Notes: generated from the sequence alone by a model not told the origin. 64,000 nucleotides of DNA from Salinigranum rubrum (GCF_002906575.1 NZ_CP026309.1:3534001-3598000), one strand, 5' to 3'; positions 52,138-60,964 are shown, counted from the first letter of the stretch. A program made the numbers and translations.

Positions 52138-52779
52138 TCACTCCGTCTCGACGACGATGCGGACGTTGTCGCCCTGAGACGCGGCGTTCTGGGTGCCGGA
52201 CGTGCCCTGGAGGACGTACGTCTCGGGGTCGACCGGTTCGCCGTTGACCGTCACAGAGACCGCGTACTCCGGCGAGGAGTCGCGGTAGGTCGTCCCGTCG
52301 AAGGTGACCGAGTTCTCCGTCACCTCGATACCGAGCGAGGACATCGCCCAGTCGAGGGTGACGCCCTGTGCGTGGACGTGCCAGACCGTTCCCTCGCCGG
52401 CTTCGAAGTGGAAAGCGTTCGCCTGAAGCTGATACTGGCTCTGTGAGAAGTCGACGCGCTCGCCCAGGACGACCATCTCCATCGTCCCGTGGTGGTGGGC
52501 CGACCCGACGTTCGTCGGGGTCTGTGCGGCCGCGACGCCGTCGTCCCCCGACGATCCGCCGAGACCGAAGGTGACGAAGACGACGACGGCGACGACGGCG
52601 AGCGCGAGTCCGCTGAGGAGCAGTGCGGTGCCCGAGATGCCGGCGTCGTCGCCGCCGGAGAGCTGTTCGAGGCGTCGCCGGTCGACCGCCCCGAACTCCG
52701 CGGGGTGGTCGTCGCGGAGGTGAGCGAGGAAGTCGACTTCGTCCTCGAACGACGCCGTGCAGTGCGGACAGTCGTGCAT
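52138..52779 (-). CDS. C2H2 zinc-finger membrane protein with exported domain
   Basis: 213 aa. Starts MHDCPHCTASFEDEVDFLAH, a C2H2-type finger (C4, C7, then His pair in HLRDDH). One transmembrane helix follows (about 57-80), then an outside beta-rich domain containing ANAFHFEAGEGTVWHVHAQG (His-rich, metal binding possible). A cytosolic zinc finger joined to an exported domain through a single helix is unusual. Function unknown. The start is fixed by the finger; the upstream frame is low-complexity. Confidence 0.65.
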   Translation of the reverse strand: MHDCPHCTASFEDEVDFLAHLRDDHPAEFGAVDRRRLEQLSGGDDAGISGTALLLSGLALAVVAVVVFVTFGLGGSSGDDGVAAAQTPTNVGSAHHHGTMEMVVLGERVDFSQSQYQLQANAFHFEAGEGTVWHVHAQGVTLDWAMSSLGIEVTENSVTFDGTTYRDSSPEYAVSVTVNGEPVDPETYVLQGTSGTQNAASQGDNVRIVVETE

Positions 52780-52861
52780 AGCGTGTCGAACGGGACAGAC
52801 GGTAAAGAACGACTCGGCACGGATAGGTCGACAGGTGGCGTCTCGACGGGCGGAGAACGAG

Positions 52862-53557
52862 TTACTCGGTCCGCGACGCGGCGATGTCGTCGACGTGTTC
52901 GCCGTGGAGAGACGCGAACGCCCGTGCCTCCGCACGTTCCTGTGTCTCGGCGTCCTCGTCGGCGCGGACGCGTTGCTTGACGACGGCGAGCGCGTCGGGA
53001 GCGCCGTCGGCGAGGTCGGTCGCGACGACCCGCGGGTCCTCGACGACTCGGGAGACGAGCCCCATCCGAAGCGCCTCGTCGGCGTCGACGACTCGCCCCG
53101 AGAGCGAGAAGTCGAGCGCCTCGCCCTCGCCGACGATGCGGGGGAGACGGACCGTCCCGCCCCACGCCCCGAACAGGCCGAATCGGACGCCCGGTTCGCC
53201 GAGCGTCGCGTCGGGGGTGGCGATTCGGAGGTCGCAAGCCAGGGCGAGTTCGACGCCGCCGCCACGGGCCGCACCGTCGATACCGGCGACGACGACCGAC
53301 TCGCTCCCTTCGAGCGCCCGTGCGACGCGCTGGCCCCGACGGGCGAACGCCTCGGGGTCGTCGAGCGCGGCGACGGCGTCGAGGTCGGCACCCGCACAGA
53401 AACTCGACCCGGCACCGTGGAGGTAGACGACCGGTTCCGCGGCGTCGACGACGGCCGCTTCGAGGGCGTCCAGGTCCGCCGGTCGGAGGGCGTTCCGGCG
53501 ACCGGGGCGGTCGAGGGTGACGACGCGGACGTCGTCCTCGTTCGTCGTTCGAATCAT
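52862..53557 (-). CDS. Enoyl-CoA hydratase/isomerase family protein
   Basis: 231 aa crotonase-fold protein. The oxyanion-hole region is SSFCAGADLDAV (about 50-61) and IDGAARGGGVELALACDLRIA; the second active-site Glu position is LGEPGVRFGLFGAWGG. It probably hydrates or isomerises enoyl-CoA thioesters; shorter than canonical hydratases by about 25 residues. Start ATG 53557. Not next to other beta-oxidation genes. Confidence 0.85.
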   Translation of the reverse strand: MIRTTNEDDVRVVTLDRPGRRNALRPADLDALEAAVVDAAEPVVYLHGAGSSFCAGADLDAVAALDDPEAFARRGQRVARALEGSESVVVAGIDGAARGGGVELALACDLRIATPDATLGEPGVRFGLFGAWGGTVRLPRIVGEGEALDFSLSGRVVDADEALRMGLVSRVVEDPRVVATDLADGAPDALAVVKQRVRADEDAETQERAEARAFASLHGEHVDDIAASRTE

Positions 53558-53617
53558 GTCGTCCGATGTGGTGCACTTTCCAAAGGTCTTTGCCTCTGCC
53601 GTCGCTAGACTGGCGCG

Positions 53618-54334
53618 ATGGACGATGCCGCGCGGGCCCGCGATGCCGCGCGCGAGGCACTGGCCGACATCGAACCGCCACGTCTCCGCGATGCACTCTA
53701 CGACCGACTGGACGACGCGTCGATGGCCCCGGCCGTGTTCTCGCTGCTCTGCGCCCGGGCGCTCGGTCGGGAGGACGACGCCGACGGCGCTGTCGAGGCC
53801 GACGCGATCTCCGAGCGGATCGCCGGGGTGCAGCTCATCTACGAGGGTCTCCGTCTGACGCGGACGCTCGCACACGACGAGCCGTGGGAGACGACCGACG
53901 CGGGGAGCGAGATTGCCGCCGACCTCGACATGCTCGCCGCCTCCGTACTCGTCTCCCGAGGCTTCTACCTGCTCGCCCGGACCGACGCCGCCGACCACGC
54001 CGTCGAGACGGTCCGGGCGTTCGGCCGGAACCAGACGCGTAGACGGGAACCGGACGCCGACACCGTCACCCTCGACCGTACGCTGGAGGAGTCGGTGTTC
54101 GTCCTCGGGTGTATCGCCGGGGCGACCGCCGTCGACGCCGAGGTACCGCCGGCCCTCCTCGAACACGCGGAGGGCCTCGCGGCCGGCTTCGACCCCGACG
54201 ATCACCTCCCGCCGACTGCAGTCGCGCTCGGGGAGACGGGCGTCGAGGGACTCGCCGCGCTCGCCGGCCTCACCGAGCGCGAGGAGAGTGAAAGCGAGAG
54301 CGACCGCGTCCCCTCGTCGGCGACCGACCCCTGA
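53618..54334 (+). CDS. Conserved haloarchaeal protein, polyprenyl-synthetase-like helical fold
   Basis: 238 aa, all-alpha and very acidic: DDAARARDAAREALADIEPPRLRDALY, QLIYEGLRLTRTLAHDEPW, DLDMLAASVLVSRGFYLLARTDAADHAVETVRAFGRNQ. The helix pattern and LVSRGFYLLART recall isoprenyl diphosphate synthase folds, but the DDxxD motifs are absent, so it is unlikely to be an active synthase. Start ATG 53618. Confidence 0.6.
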   Translation: MDDAARARDAAREALADIEPPRLRDALYDRLDDASMAPAVFSLLCARALGREDDADGAVEADAISERIAGVQLIYEGLRLTRTLAHDEPWETTDAGSEIAADLDMLAASVLVSRGFYLLARTDAADHAVETVRAFGRNQTRRREPDADTVTLDRTLEESVFVLGCIAGATAVDAEVPPALLEHAEGLAAGFDPDDHLPPTAVALGETGVEGLAALAGLTEREESESESDRVPSSATDP

Positions 54335-54353
54335 GATGACCCGGTGTCGCTGT

Positions 54354-54395
54354 GTCCCGGTCGTTGTCGCCACTGGGAGTGGTGGCAGCCGGGAC
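54354..54395. repeat. GTCCCGGT...GCCGGGAC stem-loop repeat, copy 2
   Basis: 42-bp inverted repeat (arms GTCCCGG / CCGGGAC, inner GTCGCCACT / AGTGGTGGC) followed by TGACT, the same family as 12556-12590. It sits just after the preceding gene's stop and before tRNA-Thr, so a terminator role is possible for this copy. Confidence 0.6.
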
Positions 54396-54486
54396 TGACT
54401 GGCAACGGGCTTTACGAGTGCGACACCGCGACAAGACGGCGGCGTATCGAAACGTGTAAAAACGAATCCGGCCTACGCGATAACGC

Positions 54487-54558
54487 GCCTGGGTAGCTTA
54501 GCGGTAAAGCGCGTCCTTGGTAAGGACGAGAGCCCGGGTTCAAATCCCGGCCTAGGCT
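54487..54558 (+). tRNA. tRNA-Thr (GGU)
   Basis: 72 nt. Acceptor GCCTGGG/CCTAGGC with one G-T pair, discriminator T, D-arm with AGCGGTAAAGC, anticodon stem CGTCC/GGACG around TTGGTAA (anticodon GGU), T-arm CCGGG..CCCGG. No CCA encoded. Unlike the other three tRNA genes here it has no 3'-end echo downstream. Confidence 0.95.
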
Positions 54559-54790
54559 CTTCTCGCGAACTCACACAGCGAGCGATCGATAGAACGAATC
54601 AGTCGAAGCCGAGTACTCCCCGTTCGAACCGTCGTACGTGGACCCACCCACTCCGGTGCCGATTCGCACGGGGTGGTAACCGATTCGCCTCGGGACGACC
54701 CGCAGGCCCCCACGAGCAGACGTTCCACGTGGCGATAAGTTCCAGAATTCCAGGAGTAAAGCTATCAGCAACCCGCCTGAGAATTAAGCC

Positions 54791-57031
54791 ATGAATTCCG
54801 TCGACCAGCCGTCGAGTAGTACGTTGAAGGAGACGCTCGGGGTGTTCGACCGGCTGAGCGACCCCGGCGCGCCCCTGTCGACGGACGAAGTCGCAGAGTC
54901 GATGGGGTGTCCGGCCGACTCGGCGGCCAAACGTCTCGAAGAACTCGTCGAGCAGGGGTCGCTGGAGACGAGGGAGGTCGGGGACCGAACCCGGGTCTGG
55001 TGGCGACCGGGCGTTACTTGCCCCGAGTCCCCGTCCCGGCAGGACGAGCACGGACAGGACAGTATCGAGGAGAGCAAAGAGCAGTTGCGGCTCGCGCTCG
55101 ACGCCGCGGAGATGGGGGTGTGGGAGCTCGACCTGCGGAACGAAGCGACGTCCAGGAGGTCACCACAGCACGACCGTATCTTCGGATACGAGGAGCCGCT
55201 TGACGAGTGGGGGTTCGAGCGGTTCCTCGAACACGTCCACCCGGCGGATAGAGCGCGCATCGAGGAGAGTTTCGAGACGGCTCTCGACGAGGGCAAGTGG
55301 GGGTTCGAGGGCCGTATCGTCCGTTCGGACGGCGAGCAGCGGTGGATCGAGGTACACGCCGAGTTCTTCTCCGACGCTGGCGAGCCGGTCCGTGCGGTCG
55401 GCGTCGTCCGGGACATCACCGAGCGGAAAGAACACGAGGTCGACCTCGACCGCTACCGACGGGTCGTCGAGACGGTCGAGGACGGAATCTACGTCATCGG
55501 CGACGACGACCGATTCACGATGGTCAACGAGGCGTACGCCGAGATGACCGGCTACGCCAGGGAGGAGCTGCTCGGGATGCCCGCGTCGACGGTTGTCAAA
55601 GGGGAGACCGTCGAGCGGGCCCAGCGCCTCCAGGAGGAACTGGTCGCCGGCGAGCGCGATACGGCACGGATCGAAGCCGACGTCCAGACGGCAGACGGGG
55701 GGACGTTCCGAGCGGAGGCGACGTTCGCAGTCCTCACCGGCGAGGACGGGAGACACGAGCGTATCGGTGTCGTCCGAGACATCACCGACCGCGTCGAGCG
55801 CGAGCACGAACTGGAGACGCGTGTCCGACAGCAGCAGGTCGTCACCGACCTGGGGCGACGCGCGCTCGAAGACCCCGAACTGGACGTGCTGTTCGACGAA
55901 GCGGTCGAGGCGGTCGCCGACACGCTCGGCAGCGACTACTGCAAGGTGCTCGAACTGCTGCCGAACGGGGACGAACTCCTGTTGCGCTCCGGCTGTGGCT
56001 GGAAGGACGGCTACGTCGGCGAGGCGACCGTCGGGACGGAAATGGCCTCGCAGGCGGGCTACACGCTCGCCTCGGAGCAACCGATCGTCGTTGACGACAT
56101 GGTCACCGAGAGCCGATTCGCCGGTCCGGATCTGCTCGTCGAACACGACGTGATGAGTGGGATCAGCACGATCATCGGACCGTTCCACTCCCCGTGGGGC
56201 GTGCTCGGGACGCACGACACCACCCGTCGGCGGTTCACCCAGCACGACGTGAACTTCGTGCAGGCCGTCGCGAACGTCCTCTCGAACGCGATCGAACGAG
56301 CCCGGTACGAACGACGGCTGACCGACACGATCGAGGACCTAAAGGAGTCGAACGAACGGCTCGAACAGTTCGCGTACATCGCTTCGCACGACCTGCAGGA
56401 ACCGCTGCGTATGGTCTCGAACTACCTGCAGTTACTCGAGAACCGCTACCGCGACGAACTCGACGACGACGCCGAGGAGTTCATCGACTTCGCCGTCAAC
56501 GGTGCGGACCGGATGCGCGAGATGATCGACGACCTCCTCACGTACTCGCGCATCGAGCAGCACTCCGACTCGCTCGAAACCACTGATACGGCGGAGGTCG
56601 TCGAGCGGGTCCTCGAGAGTCTGCAGATACAGGTCGAGGAACTCGACGCCGAGGTAGACGTCGGGACGCTCCCGACCGTCCGGGGCGACGAGAAACTGCT
56701 GGAACAGCTGTTTCAGAACCTCGTCTCGAACGCGCTCAAGTACCACGACGACGACCCGCCTCGCGTCGAAATCGGCGCCACGAGACGAGACGGGAAGTGG
56801 CTGTTCCGGGTCGAGGACAACGGCATCGGTATCGAGCCCCAGTACACCGACCGGATATTCGAGGTGTTCAAGCGACTCCACACCCACGAGGAGTATCCGG
56901 GGACGGGAATCGGTCTGACGCTCTGCAAACGGATCGTCGACCGTCACGAGGGAGAGATTTGGGTCGAGTCCGAACCGGGCGAGGGAACGACGTTCTACTT
57001 CACGCTCTCCCCTGCAGGTGGGCACGAATGA
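54791..57031 (+). CDS. Sensor histidine kinase: HTH-PAS-PAS-GAF-HisKA-HATPase
   Basis: 746 aa, soluble. N-terminal winged-helix-like segment (about 10-75, STDEVAESMGCPADSAAKRLEELVEQG), two PAS/PAC modules (about 95-205 and 215-335, each ending in VRDIT), a GAF domain (about 350-505, LGSDYCKVLELLPNGDELLLRSGCG), an H-box FAYIASHDLQEPLRM and an HATPase with N-box NLVSNALKYH, VEDNGIGI and TGIGLTLCKRIV. The GAF lacks a visible phytochrome chromophore-site motif, so the signal is unknown. Its TGA overlaps the ATG of the response regulator that follows. Confidence 0.88.
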   Translation: MNSVDQPSSSTLKETLGVFDRLSDPGAPLSTDEVAESMGCPADSAAKRLEELVEQGSLETREVGDRTRVWWRPGVTCPESPSRQDEHGQDSIEESKEQLRLALDAAEMGVWELDLRNEATSRRSPQHDRIFGYEEPLDEWGFERFLEHVHPADRARIEESFETALDEGKWGFEGRIVRSDGEQRWIEVHAEFFSDAGEPVRAVGVVRDITERKEHEVDLDRYRRVVETVEDGIYVIGDDDRFTMVNEAYAEMTGYAREELLGMPASTVVKGETVERAQRLQEELVAGERDTARIEADVQTADGGTFRAEATFAVLTGEDGRHERIGVVRDITDRVEREHELETRVRQQQVVTDLGRRALEDPELDVLFDEAVEAVADTLGSDYCKVLELLPNGDELLLRSGCGWKDGYVGEATVGTEMASQAGYTLASEQPIVVDDMVTESRFAGPDLLVEHDVMSGISTIIGPFHSPWGVLGTHDTTRRRFTQHDVNFVQAVANVLSNAIERARYERRLTDTIEDLKESNERLEQFAYIASHDLQEPLRMVSNYLQLLENRYRDELDDDAEEFIDFAVNGADRMREMIDDLLTYSRIEQHSDSLETTDTAEVVERVLESLQIQVEELDAEVDVGTLPTVRGDEKLLEQLFQNLVSNALKYHDDDPPRVEIGATRRDGKWLFRVEDNGIGIEPQYTDRIFEVFKRLHTHEEYPGTGIGLTLCKRIVDRHEGEIWVESEPGEGTTFYFTLSPAGGHE

Positions 57032-57489
57032 CGCCTGGTCGAGACGGTGATCCCGTCGAGATACTGCTGGTCGAGGACAACCCGGGCGACGTCCGACTCA
57101 CGCAGGAAGCGTTCAAAGAGCTCCAACTCACCAACGAGATGTCCGTCGTCACCGACGGTGCCGAGGCGCTCGACTTCATGCACAGACGCGGCGAGTACGC
57201 CTCGGTCTCGCTCCCGGACCTCGTCCTGCTGGACCTCAACCTCCCGAAGGTGGACGGAATCGAGGTGCTCAAGCAGCTCAAATCCGATCCGGAGCTGAAA
57301 CGCGTTCCGGTGATCGTCCTGACGAGTTCGTCGGCGGAGGACGACATCATCAAGAGCTACGAGAACTACACGAACGCCTACATCACCAAACCGGTCAACC
57401 CCGACCAGTTCGTCGCCGTCGTGCGGTCGATGGAGGAGTTCTGGTTCACTATCGTCCGCTCCCCGCCTATCCCCGACGAATCGGTGTGA
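57028..57489 (+). CDS. Response regulator, Rcp1-like single receiver
   Basis: 153 aa receiver domain without output domain. LLVEDNPGDVRLT supplies the acidic pocket, LLDLNLPKVDG the phospho-acceptor Asp, IVLTSSS the switch Thr/Ser and ITKPVNPDQF the conserved Lys. The NPGD variant and long helix 4 insertion are typical of Rcp1-type regulators paired with phytochrome-like kinases. Start overlaps the kinase stop (ATGA), so the two are translationally coupled partners. Confidence 0.92.
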   Translation: MTPGRDGDPVEILLVEDNPGDVRLTQEAFKELQLTNEMSVVTDGAEALDFMHRRGEYASVSLPDLVLLDLNLPKVDGIEVLKQLKSDPELKRVPVIVLTSSSAEDDIIKSYENYTNAYITKPVNPDQFVAVVRSMEEFWFTIVRSPPIPDESV

Positions 57490-57498
57490 GACGAGACG

Positions 57499-58623
57499 AT
57501 GTCCATGCTTCACGACGACTCACTCCGACTCCTGCTGATCGAGGACAACCCCGGGGACGCCCGCTATATTCGGGAGATGCTCCGTGACGTCACGGAACTC
57601 ACGGAACGCGTGCTCGACCGGGGGGAACCCGAGGGGGCCGAGTTCGACCACAGTGACCCGGTGGCTCCCCCGGAACTGATCCACGAGGACCGGCTCTCGT
57701 CCGGACTCGAACGCCTGGAGGAGGGTGGCATCGACGCCGTCCTCTTAGACCTGAACCTCCCTGACAGCGAACGACTGGACACGCTCACGGCGCTCCGTCG
57801 AGCCACGGACTCGGTCCCGATCATCGTCCTCACCGGAATGCGGGACCGGGAGACGGGGATGGAAGCGTTCCACAGGGGCGCGGACGAGTATCTCGTCAAG
57901 GACCAACTCAACCGTGACCTGCTGATCCGGTCGATCTATCACGCGATGGTCCACAAGCGCGACGAGCGCGAACTCAAACGCCAGCGCGATCAACTGCGAG
58001 CGAAGACCGAGCGGCTCGACGAGTTCGCGGCGCTCGTGGCCCACGACCTCCGTAACCCGTTGGCCGTCGCAGCCGGAGAACTCGAACTGTCGCGGCGGAC
58101 CGGCGACGACAGGCTCGACAACGTCACCGAGGCGCTCGAACGGATGGACGACCTCATCGAGAAACTGTTGCGGCTCGCGCGGAACGGAACGCACGTCGAA
58201 AACCCCCAGCCGGTCGACGTCGAGACGGAAGCTCAGAACGCGTGGGCGTACGTCGAGACGGGAGACGCGACCCTGGAACTCGGCGACTTCTCACGAGGGC
58301 AGGAAATTGCCGCGGACCCGACGCGACTCAAACAACTGCTGGAGAACCTGTTCAGAAACGCCCTCGAACAGGGTAGCTCGGACGTGACGGTTCGGGTCGG
58401 ACCCCTCCTCGACGGCTTCTACGTCGAGGACACCGGACCGGGCATCCCCGCCGACGATCGGTCCCGAGTGTTCGAGGCGGGGTACACGACCAATCCCTCG
58501 GGGACCGGGTTGGGCCTCTCTATCGTCCAAGACATCGCTCACGCTCACGGGTGGGAGGTCACCGTGACGGACGGGGACGACGGTGGTGCACGGTTCGAGT
58601 TCACCGGTGTCGAGCGGAGGTGA
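57499..58623 (+). CDS. Hybrid response regulator-histidine kinase
   Basis: 374 aa. Receiver domain (about 1-150: LLLIEDNPGDARY, LLDLNLPDSERLDTL, IVLTGM, YLVKDQ) joined through a coiled coil (KRDERELKRQRDQLRAKTERL) to an H-box FAALVAHDLRNPLAV and a HATPase (NLFRNALEQGSSDVTV, VEDTGPGIP, GTGLGLSIVQDIAH). It probably receives the phosphoryl signal from the upstream pair or controls its own kinase. Nine bp after the response regulator, same operon. Confidence 0.9.
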   Translation: MSMLHDDSLRLLLIEDNPGDARYIREMLRDVTELTERVLDRGEPEGAEFDHSDPVAPPELIHEDRLSSGLERLEEGGIDAVLLDLNLPDSERLDTLTALRRATDSVPIIVLTGMRDRETGMEAFHRGADEYLVKDQLNRDLLIRSIYHAMVHKRDERELKRQRDQLRAKTERLDEFAALVAHDLRNPLAVAAGELELSRRTGDDRLDNVTEALERMDDLIEKLLRLARNGTHVENPQPVDVETEAQNAWAYVETGDATLELGDFSRGQEIAADPTRLKQLLENLFRNALEQGSSDVTVRVGPLLDGFYVEDTGPGIPADDRSRVFEAGYTTNPSGTGLGLSIVQDIAHAHGWEVTVTDGDDGGARFEFTGVERR

Positions 58624-58733
58624 CGAGCGCACGGAGCCGAGGGCGAGAGGGAGCCACGGTGACGGTGGTCCCCGGTGACAGTCGCTCACGGATGCGCGGA
58701 GACAGGGCTCCGCGCACGCTGGTTCGCTCGAAA

Positions 58734-58889
58734 ACGCGGTGGGACTGGGATTTGAACCGGACCGAGACGTGCTCGCTCACTTCGTTCGCTGCGCGCGACT
58801 CGTAGGGTTCAAATCCAGCCGTTTCCTCGACAGACGCTCGCAGGAGGTGCGGAGATGAAACTCCGCACCTCGTAGCTCGCTTCAGAACG
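58734..58889 (-). repeat. Echo of tRNA-Ser 3' end with duplicated hairpin
   Basis: The tRNA-Ser acceptor/T-arm region (58887-58911) recurs exactly at 58734-58758, 153 bp further on. A T-arm inverted copy lies at 58806-58816, giving an 11-bp perfect inverted repeat with 58748-58758. The loop holds GCTCACTTCGTTCGCT, shared with the Gly echo apart from one base. Each copy is preceded on the plus strand by a GC-rich hairpin (around 58693-58716 and 58848-58870). Confidence 0.7.
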
Positions 58890-58973
58890 CGGTGGGACTG
58901 GGATTTGAACCCAGGAGGCCGTAGGGCCACCTGCTTTCAAGGCAGGCGCGTTAGTCCACTCCGCCATCCCACC
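58890..58973 (-). tRNA. tRNA-Ser (UGA)
   Basis: 84-nt class II tRNA. Acceptor GGTGGGA/TCCCACC, discriminator G as usual for serine, anticodon stem CCTGC/GCAGG around CTTGAAA (anticodon UGA), long variable arm GGCCCTACGGCC, T-arm CTGGG..CCCAG. The matching SerRS is at 14.2 kb in this window. Confidence 0.95.
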
Positions 58974-59024
58974 CTGGTCGGGGGTTATCGAGGTGGCGTC
59001 TAATGGTTGTCGGTTCTCCACCCC

Positions 59025-59240
59025 TCAGCCGAGGCCGAACAGCAGCGTCCCGCCCACGGCGAGCATCGTGAGTCCGAAGAGGACGGCGGCGAGAGCGACG
59101 CCGGGACCGACTCCGGCGAACTCGCCGGCACCGAGCGTGAGGCTCGCGGCGACCAGTCCGACGACGACAGCGACCAGCCCGACCACCGTGAGGAGCGCCC
59201 CGACGGCGAGACCGGCACCGGTCGCCGGGCCACCGCTCAC
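59025..59240 (-). CDS. Small two-helix membrane protein
   Basis: 71 aa starting with GTG: two glycine/valine-rich helices (about 8-33 and 46-69) and almost no charged residues. Its GTG overlaps the TGA of the upstream gene (GTGA), so it is translationally coupled. Function unknown. Confidence 0.55.
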   Translation of the reverse strand: MSGGPATGAGLAVGALLTVVGLVAVVVGLVAASLTLGAGEFAGVGPGVALAAVLFGLTMLAVGGTLLFGLG

Positions 59241-59587
59241 GGCCCCGCCTCGTCGTCGGTCCGGTCGAGGATGAGCGTCGCGAGCGCCACGGCGTCGTCG
59301 ACGTGGCCCGCGGCCGCGTCGTTGTCGAGGTCACCGGCGCTGGTCAACAGGCGGTGGACGTGACCGACCCGCTCGTGTATCACGCGCTCGTCGACGTCTC
59401 CGCCCGCGAGGTCCTCGGCGACCGCGTGCGCCTCCCCGAGCCAGACGCTCGCTGCCGGAGCCACGGGGAGTTCCTCCGTTTCCCGGAGCGTCGACGCGAG
59501 CGCCGCGACGAGTTCGTCGAGCGACCGGTCGTCGGCATCGATGTCGGTGCCACCGTCACTCACCCGGGTCGGTCGCCGTCGGGTCAT
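59237..59587 (-). CDS. Conserved haloarchaeal helical protein
   Basis: 116 aa, acidic and helical: RSLDELVAALASTLRETEELPVAPAASVWLGEAHAVAEDLAGGD and HVHRLLTSAGDLDNDAAAGHVDDAVALATLIL. No catalytic motif recognised. Start ATG 59587 (MTRRRPTRVSDGG). Overlaps the next small membrane protein by four bases, suggesting a two-gene unit. Confidence 0.6.
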   Translation of the reverse strand: MTRRRPTRVSDGGTDIDADDRSLDELVAALASTLRETEELPVAPAASVWLGEAHAVAEDLAGGDVDERVIHERVGHVHRLLTSAGDLDNDAAAGHVDDAVALATLILDRTDDEAGP

Positions 59588-59650
59588 CGTCGGACTCTTC
59601 TCCCAACTACTCCGGACGAACACAGGAAACTATCGGTCCCGGTGTGGGCG

Positions 59651-60100
59651 TCACTCGGCGGCCTGCGGCGTCGAGGTGCGACACTGTCTGGGGGACTGTT
59701 CGTACCAGACGCCGACGGTGCCCTGTTCGTTCACGCGGGCCTCGACGCCGTAGCAGTCGCCCTCGCGGTTCGCGAGATCGAACACCTTCCACCGTCGCTG
59801 GTCGTCGACGCGGACGCGGACGACGAACTCGGCCTGCTCGTCCGCCCACGTCTGTTCGATCGGCTGTGTCGTGATGTCGCCGTCGCGCGCGGCGAGGTCG
59901 TGTGACGACCAGTGGACCAGGTCGCCGTCGCGTTCGACGAGGACGTGGACGGTGTGGGCGCTCTCGTGCCAGTTCGCGACCCGGACGTACGCGAGCCGCG
60001 AGGTGGACGACCCCGCGGCGGTCGAACAGCCCGCGAGCGCGGCGACGCCCGCGGTCCCCAGCCCCGCGAGCAGGCGACGACGGCTCACTCGCTCCTTCAT
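59651..60100 (-). CDS. Tat-exported lipoprotein, conserved haloarchaeal
   Basis: 149 aa. Signal SRRRLLAGLGTAGVAALAGC with lipobox Cys25; a compact beta-rich mature domain (VRVANWHESAHTVHVLVERDG ... RWKVFDLANREGDCYGVEARV) with two more cysteines (DCYG, RQCRTS) able to form a disulfide. Function unknown. ATG 60100; the next upstream gene is 117 bp away. Confidence 0.7.
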   Translation of the reverse strand: MKERVSRRRLLAGLGTAGVAALAGCSTAAGSSTSRLAYVRVANWHESAHTVHVLVERDGDLVHWSSHDLAARDGDITTQPIEQTWADEQAEFVVRVRVDDQRRWKVFDLANREGDCYGVEARVNEQGTVGVWYEQSPRQCRTSTPQAAE

Positions 60101-60216
60101 ACGTCTCTCTCCGAGGCCGTCGAGATAAGTCTACGTCAGACAAATTCTGTTTCTTTGAAGTTTGAGAGGCCGTGCGACGAGCACGGCGGACCCCGCCGGG
60201 GCCGTCGAGAGACGAC

Positions 60217-60888
60217 CTAGTCGACCGCGTACCCCTCGACGGTCAGGGCCGCCTCGACCGCCTCGGTCAGTTGGGCTCGGAGGTCGGCGTCGAGGTTCCC
60301 GACGGAGACGTCCTCCTCCCACAGCGTCACCGACTCGGGGTTTCCCGCCTCCGTGTAGCGGTACCGCAGGCCGTACGTCTGCCCGTTGTTGCCGTAGGCG
60401 ACGACCGTCACGTAGGGGTTCCCGCGGTAGACCGTACCCGTCTCGGCGTCGGGGTCGTACGTCTCCCAGCTTCCGACCGCGTGGGCGACGACGCGTTCGA
60501 AGCCGGAGAGGTTCGTCGCGTAGTTGCCGACGATGAGCCCCTGCTCGACGCGCCGCCGGTCGAACTCGCGGCGGTCGCCGGTCCGGACGTGCTCGCCGAC
60601 GACGAGTTCGGGCGTTATCTCCGTGACCTCCCACTCGTCGATGCGCGGCGACGAGACGTCGGCGTCGGCGTCCTTGAGTCGGTCGCCGACGTGGACACCG
60701 AAGTGGACGGGATGGGTCGGTCGCCACTCGACGGAGAGGCGGTCCGGATACCGAGCGACGAGCGCCGCGTGGCCCTGTACCGTCCGGCGTTCGACGCTGA
60801 ACGCCTCCTCGGAGTCCCCGTCCTCGTCCGGAGTCGAAGACGACCGTCGGTCGCCGTCACCGGGCGCATCGCTCGTCGTTGGAACCAT
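60217..60888 (-). CDS. Conserved haloarchaeal protein of unknown function
   Basis: 223 aa, soluble, acidic N-terminus (to about 30) then an alpha/beta domain: SVERRTVQGHAALVARYPDRLSVEWRPTHPVHFGVHVGDRL, LVVGEHVRTGDRREFDRRR, WEEDVSVGNLDADLRAQL. No family with known function recognised. Start ATG 60888; may form a unit with the gene pair upstream. Confidence 0.5.
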   Translation of the reverse strand: MVPTTSDAPGDGDRRSSSTPDEDGDSEEAFSVERRTVQGHAALVARYPDRLSVEWRPTHPVHFGVHVGDRLKDADADVSSPRIDEWEVTEITPELVVGEHVRTGDRREFDRRRVEQGLIVGNYATNLSGFERVVAHAVGSWETYDPDAETGTVYRGNPYVTVVAYGNNGQTYGLRYRYTEAGNPESVTLWEEDVSVGNLDADLRAQLTEAVEAALTVEGYAVD

Positions 60889-60964
60889 ACGAGAGACACG
60901 CTCGCGGGGAGCTTAACCGTTCTCGGACGGACACGGCGGCGCGACAGTCACGAGAGAGAGGCCG

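Noticed and set aside
54599-54790. Minus-strand frame containing ATWNVCSWG, like the EEP motif ATWNVR of the first gene
   Set aside because: The match is about 20 bases long and the surrounding frame is Arg-rich. A remnant of an EEP gene is possible but not supportable.
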